Assembly (NCBI GenBank): GCA_028866785.1
Contig: JAGWHN010000032.1
Location: 1 to 7,303 of the forward strand
Direction of reading: 5' to 3'
Source of the DNA: Microcaldota archaeon
GTDB lineage: Archaea; Micrarchaeota; Micrarchaeia; Micrarchaeales; CABMGC01
Length of the DNA: 7,303 bases
A program made the translations under genes and the position numbers. Shown here piece after piece: positions 4,764 to 7,303 of this stretch; positions within the stretch are counted from its first letter, which is position 1; the number at the start of each line of letters is the position of its first letter. Under the pieces are notes generated by a model that saw only the letters and a program-made list of their open reading frames with translations, searched no databases and had not been told where the DNA came from.

Positions 4764-5657
4764 TTACTTGAGCTTTTTCTCTATTTGCAAGAGAAGGTCG
4801 AGTATGAACCCGCTTATTATCGAGAGAAGCCCGACCACAATGAGCATGAATGCGATCAGCGTCCTCCCTATCAGGTTGAAGACGCCAGTTGAAAGGAATG
4901 TGTATACAACGTATATCCCAAGCACCGCGCCGATAACCATAAGCAGTGCGCCTATACCCCCAAATATCAAAAGCGGGTTGTAGTCCCTTGCCATTCTAAC
5001 AATATGCGATGCCACGTTTACACCATAAAATATCTTCGACTTCGTGAGCTTCGACTCCCCGAACTCCCTTGGATAGTAGTTGATTGGCACCTCTGCGATT
5101 TTATACTTTCGCTGCGCGAACTCGATCGCGAATGCACCAGCGTTCCCCGCCCTGTACGGCGTCATCTCCCTCACGTCGTCAAACGCGCTCTTCCTTATAA
5201 CGAAGAGTCCCGTGAGGAAATCGTGCAGCCTCACCTTGTAGATGATGCTGTAGAAAAGCGAGAGGCAGTAGTTCCCGAACTTTAGGTATGCGCTCATCGC
5301 CCCTGGGTTTAGGCCCGCCATCCTGTTTCCGAGGACCAGGTCCGCCTCGCCTCCCTTGATCATCGAGATTCCCTTTAGTATCCCCTCAAAGCCATGCGTC
5401 CCGTCAGCGTCAGTGCTCCCGATTATATCTCCGTGCGCTGCCCTGACTCCCTGCATTATCGCGTTCTCGACTCCCTTGTCCTTTTGCCTCAGCACCGTCA
5501 CGCCGGTTGCCTTGACCTTGCTGTAGTACGCATCGCTGCTCTTGTCAACTACGATTATCTCGACTCCCTTGCCCAGCCTCTTTCTGATCTCCTTGATCAT
5601 CGCAAAGAGCGTCGGCTCCTCGATTGTCGGAATCACGATGCTCACTTTAGGGCCCAT
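4764..5657 (-). CDS. GT2 family glycosyltransferase with two C-terminal membrane helices
   Basis: A 297-residue GT-A enzyme resembling dolichyl-phosphate mannose/glucose synthases (DPM1/GtrB type), which move a sugar from a nucleotide donor to a polyprenyl phosphate at the cytoplasmic face. Seen: the nucleotide-binding start VSIVIPTIEEP (5-15), VVDKSSD (36-42), the metal-binding DAD (83-85 in STDADGTH), DFLTGLFVIRK (146-156) and YPREFGESKL (195-204), corresponding to the R-x-x-G-x-SK motif of this group. Two hydrophobic stretches at about 228-253 and 259-284 anchor it in the membrane. The usual VDD before the first acidic loop is VDK here. ATG 5657 is chosen because the TATA box at 5686-5693 would initiate near 5664, downstream of an alternative TTG at 5678. 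Sugar and acceptor cannot be told from sequence. Confidence 0.88.
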   Translation of the reverse strand: MGPKVSIVIPTIEEPTLFAMIKEIRKRLGKGVEIIVVDKSSDAYYSKVKATGVTVLRQKDKGVENAIMQGVRAAHGDIIGSTDADGTHGFEGILKGISMIKGGEADLVLGNRMAGLNPGAMSAYLKFGNYCLSLFYSIIYKVRLHDFLTGLFVIRKSAFDDVREMTPYRAGNAGAFAIEFAQRKYKIAEVPINYYPREFGESKLTKSKIFYGVNVASHIVRMARDYNPLLIFGGIGALLMVIGAVLGIYVVYTFLSTGVFNLIGRTLIAFMLIVVGLLSIISGFILDLLLQIEKKLK

Positions 5658-5685
5658 CAATATCACGAAAACTATCAAATCAAAC

Positions 5686-5693
5686 TTTATATA
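5686..5693 (-). promoter_or_regulatory. TATA box for the GT2-DUF1801 unit
   Basis: Minus-strand TATATAAA, preceded by the purine-rich GAAGAGAG, lies just after the GT4 stop. It predicts a start near 5664 and a ~7-base leader before ATG 5657. GTGAT (5662-5666) could act as Shine-Dalgarno if the transcript starts slightly earlier. The box suggests GT2 is not wholly dependent on GT4 transcription. Confidence 0.5.
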
Positions 5694-5699
5694 CTCTCT

Positions 5700-6830
5700 T
5701 CATTCCCCGCTCTCCTTTATCTGCAGGTATATCTCTGGCGCCCTTTCAGCGGAGAACCTCTCAAGGACCTGCGTGGAGCTCGCCCCCTTCTTGCGAAGCG
5801 GCGAGCGCTTGTCCCTTGCCATCCTGCCCAGCTCCGCGCCGAGCCTTGCGGCGCTGACCTTATGGCAGTACCTCTTTATCTCAAATGGCAGCGATGTCTC
5901 GCCGGTTACAACCACCGGAACCCCAAGCGCAAGCGCCTCGATTGTTATTATCGACATGCCCTCCCTCTCCGAGAGCATCAGGAGCGCAAGCGAGTTTCTC
6001 AGCTCCCTTATGAGCTGCTCCTCCTTGACCCCTTCGATGAACCTCACCCTGCCCGACGCCCCAAGCTCCTTTGCCAGGGCGAGCAGCCTTTGCTTCTCAG
6101 GTCCCGAGCCTATTACCGTGAGCCCCGCACTAGTCTTTGCGACCGCCCTGATCGCAAGGTCAACGCGTTTCTCAGGGACTAGCCTCCCTATCACTATGAA
6201 CCTTCCGCTCGGCTTTCTTGGGTTTTTCCTTGCAAACGCCTCAAGCTCCCTCCTTGAGATCGCGGCGGGGAAAACCTGTATCTTGCCCCCCGGCACGCCA
6301 AAAATCCTAGTTAAATCCTCCTTTGTCTGGGAGGTGTTTGCGATCACATTGCTGCTAAGCCTTGCGCTGATCTTCTCGGCAAGGTATCCCAGCGCCCCGA
6401 AAGTCTTTAGGTATCCCTTCCAGTAGCCCTTGTCCCAGACCTCGTGCCAGGTGACCACGAACTTCGCCTCCGTTAGCCTTGCATACGCGGCGAGCTTTGG
6501 GATGTGGAGGAACGGGAAGGCGTCCGCATCTATTATGTCAAACTTGTAGTCAATTATCTTGAGCGGGAGCAGCGCAGCGTACTTTATCGGCCAGCTCATG
6601 TTCCTTCTGCCGTTCTTGTACATAGAGCTTTTCGGGACCGCCATGCCCACGCAGTGGTAGTGGACCCCCTTGTACTCAAACTCCATCCCCTTCATCCCTT
6701 CGCGATACATAGTGAAGCAGTGGATCTCATGGCCTGCCCTTTGCAGCTCCTGCATTATCAAAAAGCGCCTCTTCTCAATACCGCCGTTGAACCAGGGGTA
6801 GGCTGAGTCGTAAGCAAATCCAATCCTCAT
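5700..6830 (-). CDS. GT4-type glycosyltransferase (GT-B fold)
   Basis: A 376-residue cytoplasmic glycosyltransferase of the glycogen synthase-like GT4 group, which transfers a nucleotide-activated sugar to a glycan or lipid-linked acceptor. The N-terminal domain has the acceptor-side glycine-rich loop AYPWFNGGIEKRR (10-22) and a TWHEVW segment (127-132) where the family has a conserved His. The donor domain shows VIGRLVPEKRVDLAI (213-227), VIGSGPE (239-245) and EGMSIITIE (290-298), the E-x7-E motif that holds the donor, followed by ALGVPVVVTGE. Length is typical and there is no membrane helix. ATG 6830 is preferred: a TTG at 6854 would lie inside the TATA box at 6853-6860. Its likely partner is the membrane-anchored GT2 43 bases downstream. 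The substrate is unknown. Confidence 0.9.
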   Translation of the reverse strand: MRIGFAYDSAYPWFNGGIEKRRFLIMQELQRAGHEIHCFTMYREGMKGMEFEYKGVHYHCVGMAVPKSSMYKNGRRNMSWPIKYAALLPLKIIDYKFDIIDADAFPFLHIPKLAAYARLTEAKFVVTWHEVWDKGYWKGYLKTFGALGYLAEKISARLSSNVIANTSQTKEDLTRIFGVPGGKIQVFPAAISRRELEAFARKNPRKPSGRFIVIGRLVPEKRVDLAIRAVAKTSAGLTVIGSGPEKQRLLALAKELGASGRVRFIEGVKEEQLIRELRNSLALLMLSEREGMSIITIEALALGVPVVVTGETSLPFEIKRYCHKVSAARLGAELGRMARDKRSPLRKKGASSTQVLERFSAERAPEIYLQIKESGE

Positions 6831-6898
6831 AGTTGTATATTCCAATGGAGCCAATTTAAGCCTATTCTCTCTCCTATTGCACTCGCAAAAGGGTCCAT
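6827..6898 (-). CDS. Possible 23-residue leader ORF ahead of GT4
   Basis: On the minus strand an ATG at 6898 opens 23 codons (MDPFASAIGERIGLNWLHWNIQ plus Leu) and stops at TGA 6827-6829, overlapping the GT4 ATG as ATGA. It has a full Shine-Dalgarno, GGAGG (6905-6909), six bases before the ATG, and a box CTTATATA at 6926-6933 at promoter distance. The peptide is short, with two Trp residues and no recognisable family. The signals together make it more than a random ORF, but transcription starting near 6904 would cut off part of the Shine-Dalgarno, and the nearer TATA box at 6853-6860 would bypass it. Confidence 0.3.
   Translation of the reverse strand: MDPFASAIGERIGLNWLHWNIQL
6853..6860 (-). 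promoter_or_regulatory. TATA box for the GT4 gene (proximal)
   Basis: Minus-strand CTTAAATT lies about 26 bases before the GT4 ATG at 6830, predicting a leaderless transcript. No Shine-Dalgarno precedes that ATG in the last 20 bases, which agrees. Confidence 0.45.
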
Positions 6899-6909
6899 TT
6901 TAGGCCTCC

Positions 6910-6937
6910 CTTGCCCAAAGTTGGGTATATAAGCAAG
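6910..6937. promoter_or_regulatory. TATA box enclosed by nested inverted repeats
   Basis: The minus-strand CTTATATA (6926-6933) fits the archaeal box consensus YTTAWAWA on that strand and would initiate near 6904. It is abutted by the inverted repeat CCCAA-AG-TTGGG (6914-6925), and both lie within CTTGC (6910-6914) and GCAAG (6933-6937). Such symmetry around a box suits a regulator site. TATATAAG could also be read on the plus strand toward the gene at 7026, which leaves direction uncertain. Confidence 0.35.
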
Positions 6938-6985
6938 CCTTCAACTTCGTCATAAACCGAACTTTTAACGAGGCCCCAACATACA

Positions 6986-6993
6986 CTTAAAAA
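6986..6993 (+). promoter_or_regulatory. TATA-like box for the gene at 7026
   Basis: CTTAAAAA lies about 36 bases before the ATG at 7026, predicting a start near 7015 inside the palindrome 7012-7023. A second TTTTAA preceded by CGAAC (6958-6967) further upstream is a weaker alternative. Confidence 0.35.
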
Positions 6994-7011
6994 GGCGGAA
7001 TCCGAACTATT

Positions 7012-7023
7012 TATCACGTGATA
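7012..7023. promoter_or_regulatory. 12-base palindrome TATCACGTGATA overlapping the ribosome binding site
   Basis: A perfect palindrome ends two bases before ATG 7026. Its right half contains GTGAT (7018-7022), which matches the archaeal Shine-Dalgarno core GGTGAT, and the predicted transcription start falls within it. It could be an operator for a dimeric repressor or chance. Confidence 0.4.
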
Positions 7024-7025
7024 TA

Positions 7026-7303
7026 ATGGCAAAAGATGGAAAAAATGCAGGAGTATCAGTACTCGTATTGGTCGGTAGTTTGCTCTATCTGTACGTAGCA
7101 AATGCCGGAATGGGCGCACTCTCAGCAGCAGGAGGGGTCGCAGCAACATCTGTGATTGGCGCGTTCGCGGCAATCGCATGGGCTCTGGCTCTGGTCTCAT
7201 CGATCGGATTGCTATTCGGAAGCCTAGGAAGCTTTGCATGGGGATGGATGGATGGAATGGTCGAGATGACCAAGAAGTCCGGCAAGATCGCCGCAATAGC
7301 GTT
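7026..7303 (+). CDS. N-terminal part of a small Ala/Gly-rich membrane protein
   Basis: The frame opens at ATG 7026 and runs off the right edge after 92 codons, so the end is missing. After a short positive N-terminus (MAKDGKN) come two hydrophobic stretches, at about residues 10-32 and 43-72, rich in Ala, Gly, Val and Leu. Next come WGWMDGMVEM (72-81) and a basic turn (KKSGK) before what may be a third helix. The first stretch could be a signal anchor; no cleavage site is clear. GTGAT just before the ATG supports the start. It diverges from the GT4 gene across a 195-base region. I recognise no family; a small integral membrane protein of unknown function is all that can be said. Confidence 0.65.
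   Translation, partial: MAKDGKNAGVSVLVLVGSLLYLYVANAGMGALSAAGGVAATSVIGAFAAIAWALALVSSIGLLFGSLGSFAWGWMDGMVEMTKKSGKIAAIA

Noticed and set aside
5658..5678. Upstream TTG start for the GT2 gene
   Set aside because: It would lie before the transcription start predicted by the TATA box at 5686-5693, and the family N-terminus begins at the ATG at 5657.
5394..6426. Long plus-strand open frames antisense to the two glycosyltransferase genes
   Set aside because: They mirror the codon pattern of genes with clear GT2 and GT4 motifs, have no promoter or Shine-Dalgarno, and encode low-complexity Ser/Leu/Arg-rich sequence.
1..7303. CRISPR arrays, insertion sequences, attachment sites
   Set aside because: No regularly spaced repeats, transposase or integrase genes, terminal inverted repeats or target duplications were seen.

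Overview
The window is archaeal chromosomal DNA. Evidence is the gene content (RNA polymerase subunit Rpo11, ribosomal proteins S19e, L39e and L31e, a PDCD5-family protein and translation factor aIF6, all with archaeal/eukaryotic-type relatives) and TATA-type promoter boxes placed about 25-45 bases before start codons, often with almost no leader. Base composition is moderate, with an AT-rich intergenic region. The lineage cannot be fixed from this window; several unrecognised small proteins would suit an under-sampled DPANN-type archaeon, but that is a guess.

Layout. 1-156 is the tail of an unidentified gene. 198-1088 encodes an unidentified 296-residue protein with degenerate internal repeats. 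1151-1402 and 1399-1650 are two unidentified 83-residue genes joined by an ATGA overlap. 1651-1960 has no convincing protein gene; it carries a strong promoter followed by stable hairpins and is the best candidate for a new structured RNA. rpo11 (1961-2227, minus) and rps19e (2363, plus) diverge from a shared promoter region.

The core of the window, 2363-4384, is a tightly packed translation operon: S19e, PDCD5-like protein, L39e, L31e (with an unusual charged tail) and aIF6. It ends against a convergent DUF1801 gene only 7 bases away. The L18a/LX, prefoldin and ftsY genes that often follow aIF6 in other archaea are absent at this position.

The minus-strand block 4392-6830 contains a GT4-type glycosyltransferase, a GT2 glycosyltransferase with two C-terminal membrane helices, and the DUF1801 protein. 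The GTs probably build a surface or lipid-linked glycan. A possible 23-codon ORF (6827-6898, minus) sits just ahead of the GT4 gene and overlaps its start by ATGA. From 7026 to the window edge, a small Ala/Gly-rich membrane protein begins behind a 12-base palindrome that overlaps its ribosome binding site.
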